From the NCBI GenBank assembly GCA_036250195.1, contig JAVHZZ010000001.1, forward strand, positions 378,077,407 through 378,141,406: a stretch of DNA of 64,000 nt. The letters are read 5' to 3'. The stretch's first letter is position 1; every line of letters starts with the position of its first letter. Origin of the DNA: Mixophyes australis. Lineage: Eukaryota > Chordata > Amphibia > Anura > Limnodynastidae. Of the stretch, positions 21,463 through 31,590 are shown piece after piece. Made by a program: the position numbers and the translations under genes. Below the pieces are notes generated by a model. That model ran no database searches. It saw nothing but the letters and a program-made list of their open reading frames with translations, and was not told where the DNA came from.

Positions 21463-23139
21463 GCGCTGACTATTGATTTCCCGCGCAGCATTTGCTGCCG
21501 TAATATGCGCGGGTAGATGTGAGTCTTCTAGTCTATGTGAATCCTTTCTTGGAGGATATCTATGTGACCCACCCCTATGTGTATTGAGTCTTTCTTTATT
21601 ACAATCTCTAGCGTAATGTCCTTCCTCGTTACAGTTGAAACACCTGATCACTTTAGGTTTCCTGTTATATGGGTTGTATGCTGGTGGTCGTGTATGCACC
21701 CCTTCTAGAGCCTGTATACTTACCGTCATTAACCTATCACTTTTCTCTTCCCTTTTTCTAAAAAGGTTCTTGTCATGCTCCACAGCAGACTCCCTAAGGA
21801 AGTCTACCGTGACGCCTCTCCAATTAGGTAATGTGGTTTGTACTCTCGTCTTTAAATTTTCCCTAAGGCCATCCATCAGTACCCCTACAGCTACCTCTCT
21901 GTGATGTGGGTCCTCACTTATGTTGGATATCCCAGTAAATCGTGCAATCGCTGTTATAGCTCTAGCAAAGTAATCTGAGGCAGTTTCACTATCCTTTTGT
22001 TTAATGGTGAAAATCTTACTCCAATTTACTACTACTGGAAAACAGATGGCTAAGTGTTTGACAATTTGTTCTATATTCCGTTGGTTAATCTCATCAGTCA
22101 GGGTGTCATCTTCCTCCAACAAACAATCTCCAATAAATTTTTGTATGTTAGTATTGGGAGGAAGACACGCCCTCAACACTACCCGCCAATCCTTACTGGT
22201 TGGTTCATGAGCATTCCCTAAGTCTTTAACAAATTTCTGACATTTAGCTAACTCTTTTCTAGGATCTGGGAATTCAGTCATAATGGAACGTAATTCTGAT
22301 CTAGTCCAGGGACAATGCATTGTAACATTTCTTAAAGGAACTACACCATCCTTATCCGGTTTCCCATTGGGAACTGATATTGTGCGGACCGGGAACACAC
22401 CCTCTGGTACACTAACTTCAGGGGACGCTACAGGATTTACAGGCCCTAGATTTAGAACACTTTCACTCCTAGTGATCACGCTACTCTCACCTATCTCAGC
22501 CATTTTCTCATACTTGCGCTGAGCCTCTAGTACATTAACAGCATGGGCAATGGCCGAAATCACAGTGGGTTCATCTTCGTTTTCAGATACACTTGATTGA
22601 AACTGATTTAAAACAGGGTACAACTTAGTAATTTTTCTATTTTCAGTTTTAACAACGGCTGTACTTACCCCTCCCGCCACATAAGGTGGCGGGGGCGCGC
22701 TTGGGCTGAGTTCGCCACGCTTCTCAATGGTTACATCCGCCTTGCGCGCGCTTTTCGCCACGCCTATTTCCGGTTTGCATTCGCTGCTCTGCCACGTGTT
22801 ACCTTCCATTTGCCACAATTTTAAACAATCATTATGTCTATTTCTCTTTTTCGTTGACTTGATCAACCATATTCTATCTTTTACAGTATTCAGTACCTCT
22901 GCATTAAAACTCCCTATTGTTGGGAAAGGCCTATCACAAGCTTTGGTCATCCCGACCCACGTGTCACAATACACAGTTGCATATGCACCATACTTCTTAC
23001 ACATGAGAAACCTCGCTGAACCAATAGGGCCTTCCTTAGGCAGTACACTGACCATCTCTAGCGTATGCTTAGCACCCATGTTGAACAATATACCTTCTAC
23101 CCGGAACACAGACACACCGCAATGCTCTGTTCCTTCCAC
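21460..23139 (-). CDS. gag: Gag polyprotein of the endogenous retrovirus
   Basis: An uninterrupted frame of 559 codons. A second Met at residue 21 (codon at 23077-23079) is followed by Gly, as in myristoylated matrix proteins, so translation may start there and give about 539 aa. The N-terminal part would be matrix, a proline-rich stretch (SAPPPPYV) could act as a late domain, and the middle would be capsid. Near the C terminus is one canonical CX2CX4HX4C zinc knuckle (21601-21642) for RNA binding. The frame ends in TAG at 21460-21462, directly in frame with pol. No lesion is visible. Confidence 0.9.
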   Translation of the reverse strand: MEGTEHCGVSVFRVEGILFNMGAKHTLEMVSVLPKEGPIGSARFLMCKKYGAYATVYCDTWVGMTKACDRPFPTIGSFNAEVLNTVKDRIWLIKSTKKRNRHNDCLKLWQMEGNTWQSSECKPEIGVAKSARKADVTIEKRGELSPSAPPPPYVAGGVSTAVVKTENRKITKLYPVLNQFQSSVSENEDEPTVISAIAHAVNVLEAQRKYEKMAEIGESSVITRSESVLNLGPVNPVASPEVSVPEGVFPVRTISVPNGKPDKDGVVPLRNVTMHCPWTRSELRSIMTEFPDPRKELAKCQKFVKDLGNAHEPTSKDWRVVLRACLPPNTNIQKFIGDCLLEEDDTLTDEINQRNIEQIVKHLAICFPVVVNWSKIFTIKQKDSETASDYFARAITAIARFTGISNISEDPHHREVAVGVLMDGLRENLKTRVQTTLPNWRGVTVDFLRESAVEHDKNLFRKREEKSDRLMTVSIQALEGVHTRPPAYNPYNRKPKVIRCFNCNEEGHYARDCNKERLNTHRGGSHRYPPRKDSHRLEDSHLPAHITAANAAREINSQR

Positions 23140-24008
23140 CTAATAATTTCAACTCTGTTGCTATACTCACCGCTAGAGATCTATAATCCTCGGTGAACGT
23201 ATTTCCTTTAGCCGCGCTCACTCGCTTTTCCCTAATACAGAAATATCACTGTGGGCCCCAAGGGCTATCAGCTCCTCAATACCCTGGCTAAACCACAAAA
23301 TCTGCTGAGTTTATTATCGCTGGGAGCGCAAAGTCGATACAATCAACCTGCCTTTCCAGTATAATTCCTCCTAGCTGCTTCACCAATTCGCACTAACGGT
23401 GCGACCGGATCGCACTGCCTACCAATACTAATTATTAGCAAACCTTGCGATCTATTGGTAGCGCTTTGCGAAAACCCAGTTTTCGCATTCGGTATACCTG
23501 CCCTGTATACCGTCCTTCAGTTGGGCAATCCGCCTCGTCAGACAGCAACTGAGCACCTCAACAATAAAACAGTGTATCTACGTTACAACATCACACACTA
23601 TACACCTTTTCTGCGCAGAAAATCAAAAGTTCCCAACAATAGTAATAATGTCTCAGAGGCTTTCACAAGTAATTATACTATGCATGTATAATAACTATCA
23701 AAACGATTGTTTAACCACGTGGCAAGTTTACCGGAAGTTCGCGTACGCACAGCAGGAAGTACACATACGCTAAACAATGCAATACAGTTAAAACGCACAA
23801 TGACAGAAAAAAGAAACAGTTTTCTCTTTTGTCCCTAGGTTCTAGTTAGCGTGCCCTAGATAATGCAAAACGGACATTCGGTTTCGCAACACAGAGTAAA
23901 ATTCAGGTTTTGAACACCATGCGTTCTTACCCGTTTATGACGCGTCTCCACCCTTTGTTGAGGAACCGAAATCCGTTGGTCTTGCGTATCATCGGCAACG
24001 AAACCTCC
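23140..24008 (-). other. Retroviral leader between primer site and gag
   Basis: About 870 bases without a conserved frame. In retroviruses this interval holds the packaging signal and the major splice donor, neither of which I can place. No gene seen. Confidence 0.5.
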
Positions 24009-24026
24009 AAAGCTCACGAGCCCCCA
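24009..24026 (-). promoter_or_regulatory. Primer-binding site, proline tRNA type
   Basis: Two bases after the 5' LTR the - strand reads TGGGGGCTCGT, which equals the first 11 bases of the classical tRNA-Pro primer site. The last seven bases diverge from that consensus. The two-base spacer also matches gammaretroviral layout. Confidence 0.75.
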
Positions 24027-24028
24027 AT

Positions 24029-24867
24029 TGTTATGTGCGTATTGTCGCTAACCAATAACGATTGTCGAACCTTGATTTGTGTTTCCAACGCACAAAGATT
24101 TATTCGCAATAAGTGGAAAAAATATGCTCAAGCGAAGTAATAGTAAATACAGCCGTTACTTATCGCAGGTGCTCTGGATCCAGTGCAGTCATTCAATCCT
24201 GAAGTCTGGGGACAAGAAGTCTGCACTCTGGATCACAAGCTGCTGCTTATATACACAATCAAATACAGTAATACAATGAAGATGGTATGGCTTGCATCTA
24301 TTGGTCCGGGTCTCAGGAATGTCCAAGGGGTCGTCAATCATTGGCTGGTTCATCCTAAGGAATCCAAAGGAGGGGGTCATCTCTGCAGGGGGTATGCTCT
24401 GCTCTTCCCACCAGAATTCCTTAGTCTTAAGTAGTTCATAATTCCCTATCATTCATAACTTGCGTATGCACTCTGCGATTCCCTCGCAGAGCGCACCAAA
24501 CAGTAGGATATGTAACAAGGTTCATTATGATACCACTCATGATGTTATTCCTTTAACCCGTTCTGTGTATTTCACTAATATGCATGTAACTCTGATATAA
24601 CATATAAATACTACTATATTTCGACATAACTGACTATGTGTTGCAACTACCAATAATGTGTACTATTTTATAAGTATGCGTGTTTGTGCGAATGTATGGT
24701 AAAAGACCAATTACTGTTGCTGCCACGTGTAGTGGATGCGTACGCCCTTTCACGCCGTAGCGTGCCCTTGTACGTCGATGCGTACCGTACGCATCTTTTC
24801 AGACAAAGACAACCAAGTTTGCTAGACTTTAATTGAAATGACTTTATCCAATTTGCTGACTTCGACA
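24029..24867 (-). repeat. 5' LTR of the endogenous retrovirus
   Basis: 839 bp, lying 16,827 bases from the other copy at every landmark compared. The TATA-like box is at 24246-24253 and the AATAAA at 24099-24104, both on the - strand. It should drive gag-pol-env transcription leftward. Confidence 0.93.
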
Positions 24868-24871
24868 GTCT
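24868..24871. repeat. Target-site duplication of the retrovirus, right
   Basis: GTCT directly follows the CA of the other LTR. It matches 7198-7201, and the intact hAT arm at 25449-25950 carries a single copy. Confidence 0.9.
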
Positions 24872-25448
24872 CCTCCTCCATGCGGTGCTCGCAGTGAATG
24901 TCGGGCGTGATGTCATCACGCCAAACATCCATTGCGGGGCACAGCACAGAGGAGTCACCCGCGCAAGAAGAACAATCAGCAGCACAAAATTGGAGAAAAG
25001 AAGAGAAGAGGACAGGAGAACAAGCCGATTAAAAGGTAAGTTAAGGGGAATTTTTTTTATTATTTCAAGGGACGCTGACCAGTGAATAAAAGTCACCTGG
25101 TCCTGGAGCATCATGGACCTTATCTCCCTGCTACATACTTCTACTTGTAATACTAATGGGGCATTATCTATTATTCTCTTTTTATTATCACTTTTTTTCA
25201 AATCCCCCTATACTTACCTTTCAATCGCCCTGTTCAAAAAATCCTCTCTAGTTATTATACTATAATCACTTTTTGTATTGTTTCGATGCAATATCAAGAA
25301 AGTGCATTTAAGCCAGGCATTGTATATCAGGGTGCCCTGACCAGGCCTGCGGTACCTGACATATACATCACTGTGACCCCAAATTGTGACCTGTTTTGCT
25401 AATTACACCACTATGTTAGTTAAGGGATAATAATTTATAATGGGCCAA

Positions 25449-25950
25449 AGAGAATAATATATAATGCCCCATTAGTATTACAAGTAGAAGTATGTAGCAG
25501 GGAGATAAGGTCCATGATGCTCCAGGACCAGGTGACTTTTATTCACTGGTCAGCGTCCCTTGAAATAATAAAAAAAATTCCCCTTAACTTACCTTTTAAT
25601 CGGCTTGTTCTCCTGTCCTCTTCTCTTCTTTTCTCCAATTCTGTGCTGCTGATTGTTCTTCTCGCGCGGGTGACTCCTCTGTGCTGCGCTCCGCAATGGA
25701 TGTTTGGCGTGATGACATCACGCCCGACATTCACTGCGAGCACCGCACGGAGGAGGAGACAAGGGAGGGAGCCGGAGTACCAGCTGACGTGACCGTGTGA
25801 CCGCAAGATAAGTATTTTCTTTTATTTATTTTTTTGCAGGATTTTTTTTTTCCATTAACAGTGCTGCCCCCTTGCCACAACCAAAACTCCTCCTGGGCCA
25901 CATTTACAGGCGTGCTGGGCCGCATGCGGCCCGCTGGTTGGACAACCCTG
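25449..25950. repeat. Right arm of the palindromic hAT element (intact)
   Basis: This arm still contains the uninterrupted target region: GAGGAGACAAGGGAGG near 25751-25767 is the reverse complement of the sequence into which the retrovirus inserted in the other arm. It serves as an internal record of the empty site. Confidence 0.8.
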
Positions 25951-25958
25951 ATCTAAAT

Positions 25959-26170
25959 GGATCAGCTTGTTCTTCATTACATTTGATTCTATTGAACTGT
26001 TGCTGTACCAGTAACTCATCTGCGGTTGCTCTGGGTTACCATCTAAACGGATCAGCTTGTTTTTTATCATATTTATTTCTATTGAACTACCGCTGTATCA
26101 GTAATTCAGCTGTTGTTGCTCTGATTTACCATCTGAACAGACCTACTGGTTCTTAATCGATACTGTTTCC
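25959..26170 (+). repeat. ~87-bp tandem repeats inside the LTR, right part
   Basis: The array continues with unit marks near 25959, 26046 and 26131, in the same orientation and period as 6756-7016. The two parts flank the hAT insertion and give independent proof of it. Confidence 0.65.
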
Positions 26171-26339
26171 ATTGGACTGCTCTTCTCAACGAATCAACTA
26201 CTTCCTCATTGTTATGAACTGTAGTTTACCATTTTCTTACCACTTGTGCATCTTGAACCAGTGTTACCTTTATTTCTTAATAAACCACCACTTCATTCAA
26301 TTATCTTCTCTCCGTGGTCTTACCTTGGAAATCGTGAGA

Positions 26340-27480
26340 GATCCTTCCCGTTCTGCATTACACAACCCAAGCTTGGCCACCTCTTGCTGCTGTCAGCAAG
26401 ACCATCACAAGAACAGTCTTCCACTTCATCTGGGGCTACAAAATGGACAGAGTGAAGCGGGCAGTTATGAAGAAGGAGCCCCTCTAAGGTGGGAAAGGGT
26501 TACCTGATACCCCCACCATGCTATGAGCCTTCTTTGTTTGTGATGGTATCCATAGGACTTTGATTGAAAAGAACACTTTCAATCTGTTGGAAAGTTCATG
26601 TCTCGTTTTTTCCTCCTGCCTCTATGGAGGTCCCTTGGTTGGGACAAGAGGGACAGCTCTTTCCCCTACAACTGGACTACACCTTGGTTTTACCTGGATG
26701 TTGGAAAATTTGTGAGTGAACACCATCTTGAGAGATGTAAACCAGACTTGTGGAAGCCAAAAACTGCCGACAAGCTCATCGGCACTAAATATGTTAGAGT
26801 ATGTTCCAGGGCTCACTGTTGCTACAGAAAAACATGTGTTGGAAAATGTGGCCTCTAATAGGCTGACTAATAGACATAAAGACATTGCATGGATGGCTAT
26901 CCAGGGGGTTTGCCTCTCAGTACATTCATGCACTCCTCAAATCCGTGCAGATATGTTCACAGCCCCTTCTGCATCACCAGAAGGAAAACAGCTCAGCATA
27001 TTTGTTGGGACTGGCCCACTGCACAAGCACTGTTGGATGTCTTGGAACACGAACTTAAGGACAGTGTGCCCAGGACTTGCCTTTTATACCATTAGATATT
27101 TTATTTATTACTTCCTGGGACTCACACTATTGGGGCAATCCAGGAGGCCTGGCGCCTTATGAACTGCTTTAAAGACAATATGTGGCTTGCTAGGAATTCC
27201 CTTATTTTGAAAAAGGAGATGACCATCCACGACCGTTGCAGACCTGATCCACAGCCTGCTCAGACTAAAACACCATTGACAGTCCTGAGGAAGATGATTG
27301 ATTGCTGTCCCACTCTCCATGTGGCTGTTTTTTCAATAAAGCTTTGGGTTTGTGTCACCCCCTCCCTTTCCACCTCCAACCCATTCCTCCATCAGTGTTT
27401 GAAGTTTTGTTGAAATGTCTTGCCTTAAATTATGCACTCCCCCCCCCCCCCCCTCTATTTGTGTCTGTCCTCAATAAAAC
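26340..27480 (+). pseudogene. 3' end of a LINE (Tx1/L1-like), 5'-truncated and broken
   Basis: Fragments of a LINE reverse transcriptase C terminus can be read in shifting frames. They include FHFIWGYKMDRVKRAVMKKE near 26410-26475, NRLTNRHKDIAWMAIQG near 26860-26910, and a Cys/His region ending in AQHI-CWDWPTAQALLDVLEH near 26985-27050. The first and third are hallmark segments of L1/Tx1-type proteins. Stops and shifts abolish coding. A polyadenylation signal (AATAAA) occurs near 27340 and again near 27475. Tx1-type LINEs are common in frogs. Confidence 0.65.
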
Positions 27481-27893
27481 TTCGGGCTTGAGACTCCCCC
27501 CACACACACCTATTGTCCCCTCACAACCACTGCTTGTTTGAAACTATTGTGTTGTTTAAATGATGCATGGTTAGAGCAGTGGCTCATGTATAGTGTAGTT
27601 TTAGGATGTCATATCTTGTACCTCTTGTCACGTATTGTGCTAAAAGTATGAATGATTATGTTTCACGGTGTGTTGTGCTTTCAGCTGTGCTGCAACACAG
27701 TACACTTAAATGTAATGTAATGTATGTTTTTTGAACTTTTATACAAAATATACTTTTTCAATAAAAAAAGAACCCCGGAGTAAATGTGTTCCCTTCCGCA
27801 AACGCCACCACATTTCAGACCCATTTGCTGAGGCGCATGAAGATATTTGCACATTTTGTGCTTGTAAACAACGTCCTCTCTTAGGGGCACATT
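27481..27893. other. Short intergenic stretch
   Basis: No gene. It separates the LINE end from the Ulp1-bearing transposon, whose TTA target copy is at 27891-27893. Confidence 0.4.
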
Positions 27894-28199
27894 TATCAAC
27901 CACCGTATAAAATGAAAAATAGTTCTCAATCCTTATCGCATTGATAAGGATTGAACTATTTCTCATATTTATTAAAAAAGCAACACAGGAACAGCAGTTC
28001 CGAAAAATTGCTGTTCCTGTGAAGTGGAAAACATACTTACCACTGTCTCTTCACTTCTGAAGAAGTATGCGATCCACAGGGGTCTTCTCACTCAAGTGCG
28101 CATGCGCCGACTGAAAACCTCGGGCATGCGCACAAACATCTCTGCACTATACAGTTGTAGAGAGAGAGAGTGGTGAGTGACAGGGAGGGATCATGTGAT

Positions 28200-28730
28200 C
28201 CCTCCACGGGACGTATTAAAAGGAATGACAGCTTCAGTCTGCTAAAAGGAATACCAATAGACTTTTATGATAGCAAATTTAAATTTTATGTATATTTTAC
28301 ATATCTTATACTTCTTAAATATATCTTTTACACACTTATTGCTAAGGTATTTGTTCATGTTTTACATGTGGAATGACATGGAATGATGGACGATTACTGT
28401 GGAATGACAGCTGTTTTATACGCCATGTCAATGCAGAAATATCAGTAAAACTTGCATTTCTCCCAAAAAAACACCATTTCTCCCTCATCCCCAAATTCCA
28501 CACACTAATCCCTTTGCATATGCGCTCCCCCACACCTGTACCCCACCAAAGTCTCATAACGTGGAATGACGGACGATTACTGTGGAATGACAGCTGGTTT
28601 ATACGCCATGTCAATGCAAAAATTTCAAAACAATTGCTTTTCTGTCATGAAAACAACCCTATTTCTCCCACATCCCCTAATCCCAAATGCTAAATCCTTT
28701 GCATATGTGCTCCCCCACACCTGTACCCCA
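28200..28730 (+). repeat. Left subterminal inverted repeat of the Ulp1 transposon
   Basis: It contains two tandem copies of a unit beginning TGGAATGACGGACGATTACT (near 28378 and 28562). The stretch pairs with 30735-31130 in reverse. Confidence 0.75.
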
Positions 28731-28981
28731 CTACATTACTACAATTTGCACAGGTACATCAGTCATGAAAAGTCCCTAATAAAAAACATTCTTGGGTCAG
28801 ACAGTCAGTGGTATTATATTACACTTGGGTAAGGGGTCTTATCTAAAGTAAGCACTACATGAGTTAATCGTGTTCATGAAAAACAAGAATGGATGATATT
28901 GATTACAAATGTACACCGGCACCAGACTCAATTCTGTGATCCACACTTGAAAGAGGAACCCATCTTCTTGAAAATGCAGAG

Positions 28982-30288
28982 ATGAGCCCACCAATAGCAA
29001 AAGATAATATAGACCTAGATCTGGAGGAGGAGTACATTAATGCACCAAAACATTCAACACCAATAAAGGAAGTCACAGTGAAAAGTAATGGAAGTTACAC
29101 ATCTCCTTGGAATATAGTAGAAATAGTGTGTGAAACAGAGCTGCCAAGTAGCATGGACCATGAGATTCTGAAGACGTTGGTCCCTGGTGAATGGCTTTGT
29201 GATGAAGTTATTGAAGAAGCTATTTTGAACTTCATATGCCAGGAAAATTTGAATGAACAAATACTGGCATGCCCAACTTATGTATACCAGAGTGTTGTAA
29301 GAGGACGCGCTGATCTTTTCTACGGACACCTAGAACAAAACAGTGCTTTAAACATGGACTTTCTACTAGTCCCTGATGCCTGGCCAGCATTGGTGTCTTG
29401 GGGGTATATTTACTAAGCTGCGGGTTTGAAAAAGTGGGGATGTTGCCTATAGCAACCAATCCGATTCTAGCTTTCATTTATTAAGTACCTTCTACAAAAT
29501 GATAGCTAGAATCTGATTGGTTGCTATTGGCAACATCCCCACTTTTGCAAACCCGCAGCTTAGTAAATCTAACCCTTGGTGTCATTATTTTTAGAACCAG
29601 GGAAGTCATCATAGTGGATTCCAAGAAGCAAAGCAACAGAGCCAAGGAAAATGGTGATGTTCTTTTGTCCATTGCAGCGGCCTGTCATCAGTTGGCAAAT
29701 ATATTGTTTATCCAAGAAGAATGGAAGGTGTACTTATGTGAAGATGCTATTCAGCAAAATAATTCCTATGATTGTAGTGTATACGTAGTTTTAAATGCTT
29801 TTTGTATTATTTATGGAGAGCAATACGAAGCTATAGAAAGTCAGCGCGTTAGAAGATGGTTACAGAAAAATGTAGTTCAGCATAAACAGTGCAGGTGTAA
29901 GAAAAGAAAATTAAAGTTATGCAAGTACTCATACAATGAAATGCACAGCGAACTCATTACAATCAAAATGAATGTAAAGATAGAGGAAAAACCACTGGTG
30001 AAATACTTGGCATCACTCGTTAACAAGGAGAGTAGTCAGTGGTCCACATGTGCAGGAAGTGCTTGCCCAGGAAATTACTCCCCAGACGACTGCATGATTC
30101 TCTTTTGTCGCTGCCGAAATTGGCATCATGTAGCCCCTGCCTTTCTACAATCAGGAAGAAGCTCCCAACCTACTATAAGTGTCAAAAGTGCTCTGCTACA
30201 ATTTAATGAAAATTCACAACGAATATTATATATCTATACATCACCATGTAACACTGGACACTTAAATATGATGATGTTACCTCTGTGA
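28982..30288 (+). pseudogene. Ulp1/SENP-like (C48) cysteine protease gene inside a transposon, disrupted
   Basis: The first part (28982-29397) reads VPGEWLCDEVIEEAI, the substrate-binding start of Ulp1-type peptidases. The second part (29584-30288) has VDSKK (catalytic Asp region) and QQNNSYDCSVYV (Gln and catalytic Cys). A Cys/His-rich segment follows (CPGNYSPDD...CRCRNWHH), possibly a PHD-like zinc finger. A MITE at 29398-29575 interrupts the gene, and even without it the two halves are in frames one base apart. The expected catalytic His is not visible near DAWPAL. A spliced gene is an alternative. AATAAA at 30331-30336 follows the stop. Confidence 0.7.
29398..29575. mobile_element. Palindromic MITE inserted in the Ulp1-like gene
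   Basis: The ends (GTATATTTACTAAGCTGCGG and its near reverse complement) pair, and most of the 178 bp folds back on itself. TTGGTGTC lies on both sides (29390-29397, 29576-29583), an 8-bp duplication. This is a well-known frog MITE type. Confidence 0.85.
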
Positions 30289-30330
30289 TATTTAAGCTCA
30301 ACATGTGTACAATGTAGAAACACCTTTAAA

Positions 30331-30336
30331 AATAAA
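30331..30336 (+). terminator. Polyadenylation signal of the transposon-borne protease gene
   Basis: AATAAA 43 bases after the stop codon region. Confidence 0.6.
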
Positions 30337-30734
30337 CCGTAAGAAAGCATTTAGGAACTTTTTTAAAGTTATTTAAATTTAAACATAAATTTATTTTTTT
30401 TTTTCTCTGGAACGGTGGTCTCAGACACGCATTGGTGAAAGTGGTTGATCCTGCGGCTGCTGGACAAATTAGTATTGGTTTCATAGGCTGCCAGGTCTGA
30501 ACTTTGCCTGGCTCAGACTGCTCATGGATCATTGTCTGTCTTAACCATTTCGTTTGGATCTAACCATTCTCTGGATGGCCACCGGTAATAACGTTTCAAC
30601 TGGATATTGACCATTTAAGGTTTGCTGCCAACTAGAGAGCTTCTTAAACAATGGACCTTATTCCAGAATTGTGTGAGTACCTGCATTTCCGTGTATTTTA
30701 TTCCTTTTACGATACTATTGTCTCCAAAATATTC

Positions 30735-31130
30735 CTGTATCATTCAGAAGGCGTATAAAACAGCTGTCATTCTATAGTAATCATCTGACATTCAACATTA
30801 TTAGACTTGTGTGGTGGGGTACAGGTGTGGGGGAGCGCATATGCAAAGGGATTAGTGTGTGGGATTAGGGGATGTGGGAGAAATAGGGGTGTTTTTTGGG
30901 GAGAAATGCAAGTTTTACTGATATTTCTGCATTGACATGGCGCATAAAACAGCTGTCATTCCACAGTAATCGTCCGTCATTCCACATGTAAAACATGACC
31001 AAATACCTTAGCAATAAGTGTGTGGAAGATATATTTAAAAAGTATAAAATTTCAAATTGCTATAATAGAAGTCTATTGGCATTCCTTTTAGCAGACTGAA
31101 GCTGTCATTCTTTTTAGTACGTCCCTCCCT
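30735..31130 (-). repeat. Right subterminal inverted repeat of the Ulp1 transposon
   Basis: Reverse complement of the left repeat, including the TTTGCATATGCGCTCCCCCA block and the TGGAATGAC units. Confidence 0.75.
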
Positions 31131-31401
31131 CCACACATGCGCTATCCAGCTCTGCTCTTCGGAGCAGAGCTGACAGGACCGAAACTTTTCAATTATGATA
31201 ATAAGCTGGCGAACGTTAATATGCTAAAAAAAATGATTTTATTTTTTTTTAATTTATTTTTTATCAAACTTTAGTAAATAGCGATACTGAGCAGTGCACA
31301 TACACTGTTATGGGGACTGCTCAGTATAACGAAAAAATATGCAAAGCAGCGATGCAGTGATAGCAAATACACACTTTTTACTTTCATTAATATGCCCCTT
31401 A

Positions 31402-31590
31402 GTACAGCACCCAGCAGGGAATAAATGCGTGACAACGTTCCGTCTCTGTTCTCCATGCTTTGGTTGGAACGCGAGTTTGTAAATACAAGTTGCTATTCAG
31501 TGACAGTAACAAAACTTTATTGAAAAAGAACATGTCTCTCTGTAACCACACCATTACGTTTCACTGTTGCCTTCACTGACCAGGACTCTA
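31402..31590. other. Spacer upstream of the PLK4 promoter
   Basis: About 190 bases with no gene or repeat boundary seen. Confidence 0.4.

Larger units (their letters stand above)
7202..24867 (-). mobile_element. Class I (gamma-like) endogenous retrovirus with a PLE inserted in pol
   Basis: On the - strand the order is 5' LTR (24029-24867), primer site, gag, amber codon, pro-pol, env, 3' LTR (7202-8040). A 7.87-kb PLE insertion plus duplication splits pol, so the provirus itself is about 9.8 kb. Class I traits are the proline-type primer site with a 2-base spacer, gag and pol in one frame across a UAG, one CCHC knuckle in Gag, CWVC and CC motifs in Env, and a 4-bp target duplication. The LTRs are equal in length with two differences found by eye. 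gag and env frames are uninterrupted, and pol is broken only by the PLE as far as I can see. Confidence 0.93.
7017..25950. mobile_element. Palindromic non-autonomous hAT-like element, split by the retrovirus
   Basis: The ends are CAGGGTTGTCCAACC at 7017 and its reverse complement at 25936-25950. Flanks are ATCTACAC (7009-7016) and ATCTAAAT (25951-25958), a diverged 8-bp duplication as hAT elements make. Without the retrovirus the element is about 1.26 kb. The left arm is 7017-7201 plus 24872-25179 and the right arm is 25449-25950. The arms are almost exact reverse complements for about 490 bp, with about 270 bp between them. No transposase frame exists. Transcripts would fold into a very long hairpin. 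Confidence 0.85.
6515..26339 (+). mobile_element. Outermost solo LTR, split by nested elements
   Basis: The left part (6515-7016) starts TGTCAGGACT. The right part (25959-26339) carries AATAAA at 26279-26284 and ends near TCGTGAGA, a diverged form of the TCCTGACA end that would pair with the start. Joined, they are about 880 bp. The middle consists of imperfect ~87-bp tandem repeats that run through both parts, which shows that the 18.9 kb between them is an insertion. No target duplication was found, and the right end is inferred from LTR layout. Confidence 0.6.
27894..31398 (+). mobile_element. Transposon carrying a Ulp1-type protease gene, TTA target duplication
   Basis: The ends are GGGGCACATTTATCAA (27894) and, reversed, GGGGCATATTAATGAA (31398), each flanked by TTA (27891-27893, 31399-31401). 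Inside are long imperfect inverted repeats: about 28200-28730 against 30735-31130. The left one has an extra tandem ~187-bp unit. Between them is a protease-like gene with its own AATAAA. TTA duplications and the end sequence suggest PIF/Harbinger, but no DDE transposase or Myb-like ORF is visible. Either it is non-autonomous or it belongs to another class. Confidence 0.65.

Noticed and set aside
24668..25201. 177-codon frame on the - strand over the 5' LTR edge
   Set aside because: It runs from the hAT arm into the LTR and has no domain; a chance frame.
27894..31398. Zisupton-type transposon as the class of the Ulp1-bearing element
   Set aside because: Zisuptons carry Ulp1 domains, but I see no KDZ-type transposase or SWIM finger, and the flanking duplication looks like TTA and not 8 bp.
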